Assembly (NCBI GenBank): GCA_034927345.1 | Contig: JAYFQE010000011.1 | Location: 62,001-126,000 of the forward strand | Length of the DNA stretch: 64,000 bases | Reading direction: 5' to 3' | Source: JAYFQE01 sp034927345 | GTDB taxonomy: Bacteria; Bacillota; Clostridia; Saccharofermentanales; UBA5734 | Part shown: piece after piece, positions 53,341-61,450 of the stretch | Numbering within the stretch: position 1 is the first letter of the stretch | How the letters are laid out: the number at the start of each line of letters is the position of its first letter | Made by a program: the position numbers and the translations under genes | The notes under the pieces: generated by a model | Told to the model about the DNA's origin: nothing | The model's input: only the letters and a program-made list of their open reading frames with translations | Databases searched by the model: none

Positions 53341-54190
53341 TTATTCTGTTCCCCTTTCTATCGACCTGACCGGTAAAACGGTCGTTATTACCGGCGCCGG
53401 CGGCGTCCTCTGCGGGACCTTCTCCCGGGCGCTGGCCGCCTGCGGCGCTAAAGTCGCTCTGCTCGACCTGAAGCCCGAGCCGGTGGCTAAACTGGCGGCT
53501 GAGCTCACGGCCCAGGGATACATTGCCAAGGGCTATCAGGCTAATGTTCTGGACAAAGAAATCCTGGAACAAGTCCATCAGCAGATTTTGACGGATTTCG
53601 GCCCCTGTGATGTTCTGATCAACGGCGCCGGCGGAAATCACCCCAAGGCAACCACGTCTGTTGAATACTACGAGCCCGAAAAAATCGACGCGGATACAAT
53701 CAGCTTTTTTGATCTCGATAAGCAAGGGATTTCCTTTGTTTTTGATCTCAATTTTCTCGGCACAATGCTGCCGACCCAAGTATTTGCCCGTGAAATGGCC
53801 CATCGCGAAGGCGCTACGATCATCAATATCTCTTCGATGAACGCTTTTACGCCGCTGACCAAAATCCCGGCTTACAGCGCGGCTAAAGCTGCGGTCAGTA
53901 ATCTGACACAATGGCTGGCCGTCCATTTTTCCAAGGTTGGCATCCGGGTCAACGCTATAGCTCCCGGTTTTTTCGTCACCCAACAGAATCAGAAACTGCT
54001 TTATACGGACGACGGGCAGCTGACGCCGCGTTCAATGAAAATTCTCAGCCAGACACCCATGGGCCGCTTCGGCGAAAGCAAGGAACTGCTGGGCACGCTG
54101 TTGTTCCTGATCTCGCCGCAGGCCGCCGGCTTCATCACCGGCGTCGTCATTCCGATCGACGGCGGTTTCAGCGCTTATTCCGGCGTCTGA
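53333..54190 (+). CDS. SDR family oxidoreductase, mannonate/fructuronate reductase-like
   Basis: A 285-residue short-chain dehydrogenase. The nucleotide loop TGAGGVLCG, the Asn-Ala-Gly segment (INGAGGN) and the catalytic Ser-Tyr-Lys (ISSMNAF, AYSAAK) are present. The large insert after strand 4 and its place behind uxuA match the SDR-type D-mannonate oxidoreductase (YjmF/UxuB role), reducing fructuronate with NAD(P)H. The AGGAGG site before ATG 53333 lies in the end of uxuA. The last gene of the run, followed by a strong terminator. Confidence 0.88.
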   Translation: MNDYSVPLSIDLTGKTVVITGAGGVLCGTFSRALAACGAKVALLDLKPEPVAKLAAELTAQGYIAKGYQANVLDKEILEQVHQQILTDFGPCDVLINGAGGNHPKATTSVEYYEPEKIDADTISFFDLDKQGISFVFDLNFLGTMLPTQVFAREMAHREGATIINISSMNAFTPLTKIPAYSAAKAAVSNLTQWLAVHFSKVGIRVNAIAPGFFVTQQNQKLLYTDDGQLTPRSMKILSQTPMGRFGESKELLGTLLFLISPQAAGFITGVVIPIDGGFSAYSGV

Positions 54191-54215
54191 TCTGATATAA
54201 ACCGCGGATTATTCA

Positions 54216-54255
54216 AAGAGCAGCTTGCAAGCCTCGTGATTTGCAAGCTGCTCTT
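54216..54255. terminator. Bidirectional terminator after the uxu genes
   Basis: A perfect 15-bp stem, AAGAGCAGCTTGCAA with TTGCAAGCTGCTCTT, around a 10-base loop, between two convergent genes. T runs are weak on both sides. Confidence 0.7.
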
Positions 54256-54293
54256 ATTGTTACCGGTTATTTTAACACCGGCTGCCCGCCGGC

Positions 54294-55199
54294 TTAACGC
54301 AGGTCGTCGATTTGGCCGCCCAAGCGTTTTATGGTTGAAAAGACTTCGCTCATGGTCTGCCTGTCTTGATTGTCGAGATGCCGCATCGCCCATCCGCGTA
54401 AAAAAACAACCGCCCGTCCGTCGCCATAATCGCCCAGACAGATCGCTCCGATCGCCGGACTTGCCATATTTTGAAAAGCCCGTTTCAGGCAGGCATAAAT
54501 AACGTCGTCCCGGTGTTCTTTGCCGATATCCGCTAAAGCGATCAGCAAATATTCGCCGGATCCCTGTAAACGGCTGCCGCTGTCCATCAGATCGTTGAGT
54601 TCCTGAACCGTCCATGTCAGCGATGGTTTATCTAAAGCAACCAGATACTGCCGCATGGCCTGGGCAATCCGTTCGTCCGGATCTCGGAGTCCGGCAAAAT
54701 GATGGATCATCTGCTCAAGATGTGAACTGTCCTGCCACTCGCCCAGTAATTGCAGCAATACGGACAGGATTTGCTGTTCCAGATAATCTTCTTCCTGTTC
54801 CGGCACATTCCAGGCGCCGGCCAGGATATATTGATTTATTGTTGTCCCAATTTGTGGCTGAAATCGATTTAACATTATTTTAATACGATCCGGGATTCCG
54901 TCATCACAAAAAGCCGCGGCATAAATTGCCATATTCAAGGCGTCTTCCTGGTTCTCGGTCCGGTCGATCAAACATCCGCCGTGATCTTGTCCGCCGGTTT
55001 CTTCATCAAACCAGTCCTGGACAGCATTATGGGCTACGGTAGATAAGTTTCCTTCCAGAGCTTCCGCGTAAGCCGGATCATTCCCGGGCATTTCCTGCAC
55101 GATACGTTCAAAAGCTTCCGCCAGCGCCGTGTTGTACTGTTCAAAGATCCGGATGTACGCTGTGTTCGTCAGTTTGATCATCTTGTCCACGATCGGCAC
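54294..55199 (-). CDS. Unknown soluble protein, probable alpha-helical repeats
   Basis: I do not recognise this 301-residue protein. The spacing of hydrophobic residues and repeated 35-40-residue blocks with short helices (for example IAQAMRQYLVALD, and EYLLIALADIG) suggest HEAT-like helical repeats. A Cys-containing segment GGCLIDR lies near residue 75. It begins with GTG at 55199, a weak choice: another GTG nine bases in, or the ATG at 55181, are possible since AAGGAG is 16-18 bases upstream. It follows the tRNA cluster on the minus strand and ends convergent to the uxu genes. Confidence 0.65.
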   Translation of the reverse strand: MPIVDKMIKLTNTAYIRIFEQYNTALAEAFERIVQEMPGNDPAYAEALEGNLSTVAHNAVQDWFDEETGGQDHGGCLIDRTENQEDALNMAIYAAAFCDDGIPDRIKIMLNRFQPQIGTTINQYILAGAWNVPEQEEDYLEQQILSVLLQLLGEWQDSSHLEQMIHHFAGLRDPDERIAQAMRQYLVALDKPSLTWTVQELNDLMDSGSRLQGSGEYLLIALADIGKEHRDDVIYACLKRAFQNMASPAIGAICLGDYGDGRAVVFLRGWAMRHLDNQDRQTMSEVFSTIKRLGGQIDDLR

Positions 55200-55269
55200 C
55201 CCGCGGGCCGATTGATCTCCTTCCCGGCCGTACGGCCGTCTGTCCGGTTTATCAGGAAAAAGAAAAAGA

Positions 55270-55306
55270 ATGTCCGCTCAAGTGTTATGACACCTTGAGC
55301 GGACAT
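55270..55306 (-). terminator. Terminator of the tRNA cluster
   Basis: ATGTCCGCTCAAG pairs with CTTGAGCGGACAT (13 bp). On the minus strand it is followed by TTCTTTTTCTTTTTC. It lies ten bases past the tRNA-Cys 3' end. Confidence 0.85.
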
Positions 55307-55315
55307 CCATCATTT

Positions 55316-55389
<74 letters not shown>

Positions 55390-55393
55390 GTTT

Positions 55394-55418
55394 CTCTTGC
55401 AGGCCTGCCTTGCAAGAG
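55394..55418 (-). repeat. Inverted repeat between tRNA-Val and tRNA-Cys
   Basis: CTCTTGCA and TGCAAGAG pair perfectly around nine bases. It may be a processing or spacing hairpin in the tRNA transcript. The 98-base gap shows nothing else. Confidence 0.4.
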
Positions 55419-55488
55419 CCATCTGGAGCGAATGCGGAGCTTTTACGACAGCGGCCACAAAGGGTATCTGCCGGCCGGACCCGCATTA

Positions 55489-55564
55489 TGGTGGGTACTA
55501 CAGGACTTGAACCTGCGACCCCATGCGTGTGAAGCATGTGCTCTCCCAGCTGAGCTAAGCACCC
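55489..55564 (-). tRNA. tRNA-Val (CAC)
   Basis: Acceptor GGGTGCT with AGTACCC, anticodon CAC in loop TTCACAC between CATGC/GCATG stems, T arm with GGTTCAAGTCC, encoded CCA. Confidence 0.95.
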
Positions 55565-55569
55565 ACATT

Positions 55570-55644
55570 TGGTGACCCGTAGGAGAATCGAACTCCTGTC
55601 TTCGCCGTGAAAGGGCGATGTCTTGACCGCTTGACCAACGGGCC
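55570..55644 (-). tRNA. tRNA-Glu (TTC)
   Basis: Acceptor GGCCCGT with ACGGGTC, anticodon TTC in loop CTTTCAC, T arm AGGAGTTCGATTCTCCT, encoded CCA. Confidence 0.95.
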
Positions 55645-55647
55645 ATA

Positions 55648-55724
55648 TGGTAGCGGCGGTCGGATTCGAACCAACGACAGTTCGGGTATGAACCGAATGC
55701 TCTGGCCAACTGAGCTACGCCGCC
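55648..55724 (-). tRNA. tRNA-Met (CAT), elongator type
   Basis: Acceptor GGCGGCG with CGCCGCT, anticodon CAT in loop TTCATAC between TTCGG/CCGAA, encoded CCA. The G1-U72 pair and lack of three G-C pairs in the anticodon stem fit the elongator rather than the initiator. Confidence 0.93.
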
Positions 55725-55906
55725 ATATTTGCAGGTACTTTGCGCTTTTCAAGGTGCCTAATGATTCTACCAGCACTTTACCGGTTTTGTCAATAACTTT
55801 TACGGAATTCACCCATTCAGCCGGTTATCTGATAATTGTGATATATAAATATCTGCAGCGTCGATACGGGCTTTGCAAATACAATATTTTTCACCAGAAT
55901 AAATCA

Positions 55907-55998
55907 AGGCAGCCGCCCGCAGGCAAGCGGCTGCCTGATCTTCATTTTCCGGAAACAGCCTCTTGGCTGATCCGGCCTGACGGTCGGATCAGCCAAGA
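55907..55998 (-). terminator. Tandem hairpins after rplL
   Basis: Read on the minus strand: TCTTGGCTGATCCG pairs with CGGATCAGCCAAGA (55961-55998), then AGGCAGCCGC with GCGGCTGCCT (55907-55936) followed by TTGATTTATTC. Together they should end the ribosomal protein transcript. No gene is seen in 55725-55906. Confidence 0.7.
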
Positions 55999-56001
55999 CA
56001 T

Positions 56002-56382
56002 TTATTTCACTTCGACTTCTGCGCCGGCGTCTTTGAGTTTCTTGGAGATGTTTTCGGCATCTTCTTTATTGACATTCTCTTTGACGGCTTTCGGAGCATT
56101 GTCAACCAGGTCTTTGGCTTCTTTGAGGCCGAGGCCGGTCAGTTCGCGGACAGCCTTGATGACGTTGATCTTGGCGGCGCCGGGAGCTTTGAGGATAACG
56201 GTAAATTCGGTTTGTTCTTCCACAGGAGCAGCAGCGGCTGCGCCGGCCGCCGGAGCGGCGGAAACCATGGCGGCGGCGGAAACGCCGAATTCGGTTTCGA
56301 GAGCTTTAACCAGTTCGGAAAGCTCCATAACAGACAAAGCCTTGACTTCTTCAATCATCTGAGTAATTTTTTCACTAGGCAT
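56002..56382 (-). CDS. rplL: Ribosomal protein L7/L12
   Basis: The 126-residue stalk protein that recruits translation factors to the ribosome. N-terminal dimer helix, alanine-rich hinge (about 38-55), then the C-terminal domain with the EAKDLVDNAPKAVKE factor-binding helix. GGGAGG lies before the ATG. Follows rplJ by 86 bases. In most bacteria rpoB comes next, but here a double terminator and a tRNA cluster follow. Confidence 0.97.
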   Translation of the reverse strand: MPSEKITQMIEEVKALSVMELSELVKALETEFGVSAAAMVSAAPAAGAAAAAPVEEQTEFTVILKAPGAAKINVIKAVRELTGLGLKEAKDLVDNAPKAVKENVNKEDAENISKKLKDAGAEVEVK

Positions 56383-56468
56383 TTGAGTTAACCTCCCTAT
56401 CGTTCTTAATCATTCCTGGTCATTTCATAATAATCCAGGATTCATGGGTTATCGAAATAGATTTGCAT

Positions 56469-57026
56469 TTATGCTTCAGCCGCAGGTGCTTCAGCAGATT
56501 CGGCCGCTACGGCAACCGGTTCGCCGGCCGCGGTTTCCAACTTTTCGCGGATGGAATTCAAGACCATGGCCAAACCGGCAATCGGCGAAATCAAGCCGCA
56601 AACCAACTGTCCATAAAGAACTTCCTTGCTTGGAATCTTGGCCAAACGATTGATCTCATCGACAGAAATAAGCTTGCCTTCCAAAATGCCGCCCTTGATT
56701 TCCAGTTTTTCAAATTTGTCGGCATACTCTTTGATAATTTTTGCCGGACTGATCACATCTTGTTTACTGTACGCGATAGCGGTCGGTCCATGTAAAATCG
56801 CCTCGATGCCTTCGATTCCGGCGTCTTTCAGAGCCAGAGCGGAAAGCGTATTCTTGATGACTTGATAACTGACGCCTTCTTTGCGTAAAGCTGCGCGCAT
56901 GGTTGTATCCTGCTCAACGGTCAAGCCGCGGTAGTCCGTAAAGATTATGGCTTGGGCCTGCTTAAATTCATCGGTCAGACCGGCGACAATTTTTTTCTTT
57001 TCTTCAAGAATGGATTGACTGGGCAT
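56469..57026 (-). CDS. rplJ: Ribosomal protein L10
   Basis: Base of the L7/L12 stalk. 185 residues with the usual N-terminal rRNA-binding domain (FTDYRGLTVEQ, YQVIKNTL) and C-terminal helix that holds L7/L12 dimers, here ending in an Ala-Glu-rich tail. GGAGG precedes the ATG. Its leader (57055-57190) is the site of autoregulation in known systems. Confidence 0.97.
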   Translation of the reverse strand: MPSQSILEEKKKIVAGLTDEFKQAQAIIFTDYRGLTVEQDTTMRAALRKEGVSYQVIKNTLSALALKDAGIEGIEAILHGPTAIAYSKQDVISPAKIIKEYADKFEKLEIKGGILEGKLISVDEINRLAKIPSKEVLYGQLVCGLISPIAGLAMVLNSIREKLETAAGEPVAVAAESAEAPAAEA

Positions 57027-57054
57027 AATGAGTACCTCCTTCTTTAAATAATAA

Positions 57055-57190
57055 AATACCCCTCGCGCCTTACGACAGGAGGGGTACGGAGCCTTTCAGC
57101 ATTAACCGGCTAAACCGGTTGTAATCCGCAACCTCGGCAGGACGTCTGGCGTTTATTTCCGTAAGGAATCCTGCTGTCTTGGGCGCATGA
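57055..57190 (-). promoter_or_regulatory. L10 leader (autoregulatory RNA) of rplJ-rplL
   Basis: The rplA-rplJ gap folds into several stems on the minus strand, including an ACCGGC/GCCGGT-like region and a final hairpin ACCCCTC/GAGGGGT followed by ATTTTATT. Position and final terminator-like stem match the L10 leader of Bacillota, where the L10-L12 complex binds and causes attenuation. Confidence 0.75.
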
Positions 57191-57218
57191 CCTATTCTAT
57201 TCGTTTCGCCGTTTCTTG

Positions 57219-57911
57219 TCAACCAAGACGGGTCGTATTGACCTTGATGCCCGGACCCATGGTTGCGGTGATAACGACGCTCTTCAAATACTGGCCTTTG
57301 GATGCGGAAGGCTTGGCCTTGACAATGGCATCCATCAGAGTTTTGAAGTTCTCAGCCAATTTTTCCTGGCCAAAGGATACCCGGCCGATCGGACAATGGA
57401 TAATGTTCGTCTTGTCCAAACGGTATTCGATTTTACCGGCTTTAATTTCAGCGATAGCGCGCGGCAGATCCATGGTTACCGTTCCGGACTTCGGGTTCGG
57501 CATCAGGCCTTTCGGGCCGAGGATCTTGCCGAGGCGGCCGACAACGCCCATCATGTCCGGGGTTGCGACGACTACGTCATAATCAAACCAGTTTTCATTT
57601 TTGATCTTGTCTACCATATCTTCAGCGCCGACAAAATCCGCGCCGGCAGCCTTTGCTTCATCAGCTTTGGGGCCTTTGGCAAAAACAAGAACCCGTTTTG
57701 TCCGGCCGGTCCCGTGCGGCAGAACAACCGCGCCGCGGACCTGCTGGTCGGCATGACGGGAGTCTACGCCCAAACGGATATGCAGTTCGACGGTTTCGTC
57801 AAACTTGGCCTTACCGGTCTTCTGAACCAGATCAATTGCGTCGGCCGGCTCATATGAAACCGCACGATCGACGAGCTTGACCAGTTCCTTGTATCTTTTA
57901 CCTCTCTTCAT
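57219..57911 (-). CDS. rplA: Ribosomal protein L1
   Basis: A 230-residue L1, of normal length, with the two-domain pattern: KAKFDETVELHIRLGVD at the start, GTGRTKRVLVFAKG and the C-terminal GPGIKV. AAGGAG lies before the ATG. Lies in the standard order rplK-rplA-rplJ-rplL. Confidence 0.97.
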   Translation of the reverse strand: MKRGKRYKELVKLVDRAVSYEPADAIDLVQKTGKAKFDETVELHIRLGVDSRHADQQVRGAVVLPHGTGRTKRVLVFAKGPKADEAKAAGADFVGAEDMVDKIKNENWFDYDVVVATPDMMGVVGRLGKILGPKGLMPNPKSGTVTMDLPRAIAEIKAGKIEYRLDKTNIIHCPIGRVSFGQEKLAENFKTLMDAIVKAKPSASKGQYLKSVVITATMGPGIKVNTTRLG

Positions 57912-57933
57912 AGCTCTTCACTCCTTACGGTCT

Positions 57934-58362
57934 TTAGTCGTCGACAACGACAATGCCCATGCTGCGCGCAGTTCCCGCCACCATGCGGGCGCAGGATTCC
58001 AGTCCGGCGGCGTTGGTGTCAACCAACTTCGTCTGGGCAATCTTCATAACTTCGGATTTGGTTATTTTCGCTACCTTATCCTTGTTCGGCTTGCCTGAGC
58101 CGCTTTCAATGTTGCACGCTTTCTTCAGCAGCACGGGGACCGGAGGAGTTTTCGTAATGAAAGAAAAGGATCGGTCCGCATAGATTGTGATGATGACCGG
58201 AATAATCAGGCCGACATCCTTTGCGGTTCTTTCATTGAATTCCTTAACAAACATGGCGATATTAACACCGTGCTGGCCAAGGGCTGGTCCTACCGGCGGC
58301 GCTGGCGTGGCTTTGCCTGCGGGAATCTGTAATTTTACATACCCGGTGACTTTCTTTGCCAT
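57934..58362 (-). CDS. rplK: Ribosomal protein L11
   Basis: A 142-residue L11 that starts MAKKVTGYVKLQIPAG with the conserved PPVGPALGQHGVNI after it. The ATG at 58362 is the start, with GGGAGG upstream; a GTG four codons earlier lies in the ribosome site and is rejected. Confidence 0.97.
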   Translation of the reverse strand: MAKKVTGYVKLQIPAGKATPAPPVGPALGQHGVNIAMFVKEFNERTAKDVGLIIPVIITIYADRSFSFITKTPPVPVLLKKACNIESGSGKPNKDKVAKITKSEVMKIAQTKLVDTNAAGLESCARMVAGTARSMGIVVVDD

Positions 58363-58486
58363 ATTAACGTCCACCTCCCAAAATTACGCTTTTCGCGTCC
58401 TATCTGCACACCTTGCGGTGTTGATAAGCCTTCATTTGTCTGCCGTCCGTCAAAGGCGGGCGGCCGGATCTTTGAAGCAAAACGCC

Positions 58487-59023
58487 TTAGATCCGCATGA
58501 TCTGGGTCAGCTCCAGCTCGACCGGCGTTTCACGCCCGAACATGGACACAAGAACCCGAACCTTTTTCTTATCCAAATTGATATCTTCCACCGTACCGAT
58601 AAAGCTCTCAAGCGGTCCGTTGATAACCTTGACCGAATCGCCGACATCATAATCGACAACCGGTTCCCAGCTCGACTCAAGGCCCATCAGCATCAGTTCT
58701 TCGTCCGTCAGCGGCGTCGGCTTTGAGCTTGTGGGGCCGACAAAACCGGTCACGCCGCGGGTATTGCGGACAATATACCAGATCTCGTCTGTCAGCACCA
58801 TTTTCACCAGGACATAGCCCGGATAAATCTTGCGCTGGGTAACTTTCTTTTTACCGTCTTTAATCTCGACCTGTTCCTCCATGGGAACAGAAACTTCCTG
58901 GATATAATCCTGAATGCCGCGGTTTTCGACGATCCGTTCCAAAGTCGCCTTGACTTTGTTCTCATAGCCGGAATAGGTATGGACAACATACCATTTGGCT
59001 TCCGAGGGGGTATCTTCGACCAT
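58487..59023 (-). CDS. nusG: Transcription termination/antitermination factor NusG
   Basis: A 178-residue NusG. The NGN domain (KWYVVHTYSGYENKV, then PGYVLVKM) and KOW domain (GDSVKVINGPLESFIGTVEDI) are both complete. AAGGAG before the ATG. Lies between secE and rplK as usual. Confidence 0.97.
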   Translation of the reverse strand: MVEDTPSEAKWYVVHTYSGYENKVKATLERIVENRGIQDYIQEVSVPMEEQVEIKDGKKKVTQRKIYPGYVLVKMVLTDEIWYIVRNTRGVTGFVGPTSSKPTPLTDEELMLMGLESSWEPVVDYDVGDSVKVINGPLESFIGTVEDINLDKKKVRVLVSMFGRETPVELELTQIMRI

Positions 59024-59074
59024 TTCACATGCTCCTTCCGGTCTGACTCACCGGGATCCGGTCAGCCGGCCGTT

Positions 59075-59509
59075 TTATTTTGTGGTAGTGGCCGCTGCGG
59101 ATTCGGTTATACCGGCTGTTTCTGACGAACCGGAACCGGTCGTTCCGGTTATTGCCGTGTCGGAACCGGCCGTTGTGGATTCGGCTGTCGTCGCCACCGT
59201 CGTTGGCGCAGCCGTCGTGTTCGGCGAATAAAAGCCGACGGCGTTCAGGACGCCGGCCAGCATCGAATCGATCACGAAGAGAAGCACACCGACGGATATG
59301 CAGATAGCCAAAACGGTTGCCGTATTCTGGATCAGCCGTTTCCGGTCAGGCCAGACAACCCGCTTCAACTCAGCTTTCAGGTTCTGAAAAAAAGTCTTCA
59401 GCCGTTTTCCGGTCTTCACGAAAAAAGCGGCGACTTTTTGCATAGCGTTGAGCTTCGGTTTTACAGGTTTATCAATCCGCTTCTCGCTTTTATCCTTATC
59501 TGCCATCAT
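59075..59509 (-). CDS. secE: Preprotein translocase subunit SecE with long extracytoplasmic tail
   Basis: SecE holds the SecYEG channel together. The core is normal: the amphipathic segment LKAELKRVVWPDRKRL followed by one membrane span (VLAICISVGVLLFVI). Bacterial SecE of the single-span type normally ends within 10-15 residues of the span. Here some 60 more residues follow, mostly Thr, Ser, Ala, Gly and Glu (for example TTAAPTTVATTAEST). The tail would face outward. Start at 59509 or 59506 (GAGG eight bases upstream). Confidence 0.9.
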   Translation of the reverse strand: MMADKDKSEKRIDKPVKPKLNAMQKVAAFFVKTGKRLKTFFQNLKAELKRVVWPDRKRLIQNTATVLAICISVGVLLFVIDSMLAGVLNAVGFYSPNTTAAPTTVATTAESTTAGSDTAITGTTGSGSSETAGITESAAATTTK

Positions 59510-59542
59510 CAACACATCCTCACTTGTTCGCAAGCCATGGGA

Positions 59543-59707
59543 TTATTTGGTTTCCCGATGCTCTGTGTGCTTGCGGCAGAATCTGCAATATTTCTTCATT
59601 TCCAGTCTGTCTGGATCGTTTTTCTTGTTTTTCATCGTGTTGTAATTGCGTTGTTTGCACTCGGTGCATGACAAGGTAATTTTATCACGAGCTCCTGCTT
59701 TTGCCAT
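59543..59707 (-). CDS. rpmG: Ribosomal protein L33
   Basis: A 54-residue L33 with four cysteines in two pairs (CTEC and CRFC), the zinc-binding type. It starts MAKAGARDKITLSC; AGGTG lies before the ATG. It heads the rpmG-secE-nusG-rplK order usual in Bacillota. The reading frame is too short to show in a coarse ORF scan. Confidence 0.95.
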   Translation of the reverse strand: MAKAGARDKITLSCTECKQRNYNTMKNKKNDPDRLEMKKYCRFCRKHTEHRETK

Positions 59708-59749
59708 TTTGTTAACACCTCCGCCTGGTCGGCCGTATGATCGCTATAT

Positions 59750-59802
59750 AAAAAAAAGACCCTCTCTGTGGACAAGCAAACGAATTCTATCACAAGAGAG
59801 GG
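59750..59802 (-). terminator. Terminator of the his operon
   Basis: On the minus strand CCCTCTCT pairs with AGAGAGGG, followed by TC and eight T residues (59750-59757). A 3-bp extension GTG/CAC closes the 20-base loop. Its 5' arm (59795-59802) lies inside the promoter spacer of the rpmG operon. Confidence 0.8.
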
Positions 59803-59812
59803 CTTTTGTCAA
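59784..59812 (-). promoter_or_regulatory. Promoter of rpmG-secE-nusG-rplKAJL
   Basis: Perfect TTGACA (59807-59812), 17-base spacer and TAGAAT (59784-59789) on the minus strand. The expected start is near 59777, inside the loop of the terminator above, so transcripts from here lack its 5' arm. Confidence 0.85.
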
Positions 59813-59879
59813 ACCAAATTTTACCGGGCCGTTTTAAACGGCGAAGCTGAAAACGCCCGTCAATTAAGGTCTTTCAGCT

Positions 59880-60167
59880 TCAGCGCCTCTTGCGGAGTTC
59901 GGCATAGATATCGTCGAACGTCACGTTCTGGTCAACCAGCAGGACGCACAGGTGGTACAGTAAATCGGCGACTTCATAAGTCACTTCAGCCGGCTGGCGG
60001 TTTTTGGCCGCGATAATCACCTCGGCTGATTCCTCGCCGATTTTTTTGCAGATTTTGTCGAGGCCCTTGTCCAGCAGATAGTTGGTATAGGAACCTTCCT
60101 GAGGATGGGCGCGCCGGTCCAGGACAACCTGGTACAGTTCATCGAGCATGTCTCCTATTTGACTCAT
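59880..60167 (-). CDS. hisE: Phosphoribosyl-ATP pyrophosphatase
   Basis: A 95-residue HisE for the second step of histidine synthesis. The MazG-like helices hold the metal-binding acidic residues in KKIGEESAEVIIAA and EVADLLYHLCVLL. AGGAGG before the ATG. It stands alone rather than fused to hisI, because here HisI is fused to HisF. The stop codon lies within a 10-bp hairpin (59843-59881). Confidence 0.95.
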   Translation of the reverse strand: MSQIGDMLDELYQVVLDRRAHPQEGSYTNYLLDKGLDKICKKIGEESAEVIIAAKNRQPAEVTYEVADLLYHLCVLLVDQNVTFDDIYAELRKRR

Positions 60168-60244
60168 AAATAACCTCCTGTATTTCTGATGCGCTCCGGG
60201 TCCGGTTCTTCACGCCGGCGCCGGGCTATTATGGGCTTTACGGT

Positions 60245-61450
60245 TTACTGTTCCCGGCCGGTCTGCGGATCCGGCGGCAAGGCTCCGGTCAGAGCAGCCA
60301 GCGGCCGGTAAAAGCAGGAATGGGCTCCGGTATGGCAAGCCGGACCGATCTGGCAGACGTCGACCAGCAGACAGTCGGCGTCGCAGTCGACCTGGATGGC
60401 GCGGACTTGCTGGAAATGGCCCGATTGCTCGCCTTTCAGCCACAATTTGCCGCGGCTGCGGCTGTGGTAATGCATCAGGCCGGTTTCCAGCGTAGCGGCA
60501 AAAGCTTCTTCATCGACAAAGGCCTGCATTAATATCTCGCCGCTGCTTTCCTCGCGGATAACCGCTGCAATCAGGCCCTGGCCATCTTTTTTCATCTGCC
60601 GCCACAGGCGGCCGGAAACGCCCGGTTCGGCTAAAACAGTATTCTGGCTGAAAGGCAGTTTGTAACGGCTGAAATCATCCGTCAATCCCGGCGAAGAACG
60701 CATCGGAACGCCGCGCAGCGCCAGATAGCGTTTTAACTGGGCAACGCCGATTTCGCCAAAATGAAAGAGGCTGGCGGCCAGAACGGCTTCTGCTCCGCCT
60801 TGAGTCAGCGCGTCATAAAAATCAGCCAGGTTCCCGGCCCCGCCGGAAGCGATGACCGGGATAGACGCCTGATCCGCGATTTGCCGGGTTATCTCCAGAT
60901 CATAGCCGGATTTCGTGCCGTCACGGTCCATGCTGGTTAAAAGGATCTCCCCCGCTCCCAGTTGTTCTGCCTTTTTAGCCCAGGCCAAAGCATCCAGGCC
61001 GGTATATTTTGTCCCTCCGGCAATCATGACTTCAAAGCGGCCGGCCTGATTACGGCGCACGTCGATGGCGACCACAATGCACTGGCTGCCAAAGCGTTCC
61101 GAAGCGGCGCGCACCAGCTCCGGATGCAGCACGGCGGCGGAATTCAAGGATATTTTATCGGCTCCGGCCTGCAGGATGCTGCGGATATCTTCCAGAGTCC
61201 TGATGCCGCCGCCCACGGTGAAGGGGATGAACACCTGATCGGCAACCTGCCGGACCACGTCCAAAAGGATGCCCCGGTCTTCCAGGGTCGCCGAAATGTC
61301 CAGAAAAACCAGTTCGTCGGCGCCGGCGGCATTATAAGCGCGCGCCGATTCAACCGGGTCGCCGGCGTCGCGCAGGCCGATAAAATTGACGCCCTTGACG
61401 ACGCGGCCGCCGCGGACATCCAGACAAGGGATTATTCGTTTGGCCAGCAT
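60245..61450 (-). CDS. hisF: HisF-HisI fusion: IGP synthase cyclase subunit + phosphoribosyl-AMP cyclohydrolase
   Basis: A 401-residue two-domain enzyme. Residues 1 to about 253 are HisF: CLDVRGGRVVKGVNF with Asp11, FTVGGGIRTLED and SMDRDGTKSGYD. After a linker of some 30 residues comes a whole HisI domain (about 285-385) with WLKGEQSGHFQ, the metal-binding DCDADCLL and GPACHTG. Thus steps 3 and 6/7 of the pathway are joined. HisI is usually alone or fused to HisE. The start overlaps the hisA end by 19 bases. Confidence 0.95.
   Translation of the reverse strand: MLAKRIIPCLDVRGGRVVKGVNFIGLRDAGDPVESARAYNAAGADELVFLDISATLEDRGILLDVVRQVADQVFIPFTVGGGIRTLEDIRSILQAGADKISLNSAAVLHPELVRAASERFGSQCIVVAIDVRRNQAGRFEVMIAGGTKYTGLDALAWAKKAEQLGAGEILLTSMDRDGTKSGYDLEITRQIADQASIPVIASGGAGNLADFYDALTQGGAEAVLAASLFHFGEIGVAQLKRYLALRGVPMRSSPGLTDDFSRYKLPFSQNTVLAEPGVSGRLWRQMKKDGQGLIAAVIREESSGEILMQAFVDEEAFAATLETGLMHYHSRSRGKLWLKGEQSGHFQQVRAIQVDCDADCLLVDVCQIGPACHTGAHSCFYRPLAALTGALPPDPQTGREQ

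Noticed and set aside
53159..53983. 274-codon open frame on the minus strand
   Set aside because: Antisense to uxuA and the SDR gene, both well supported.
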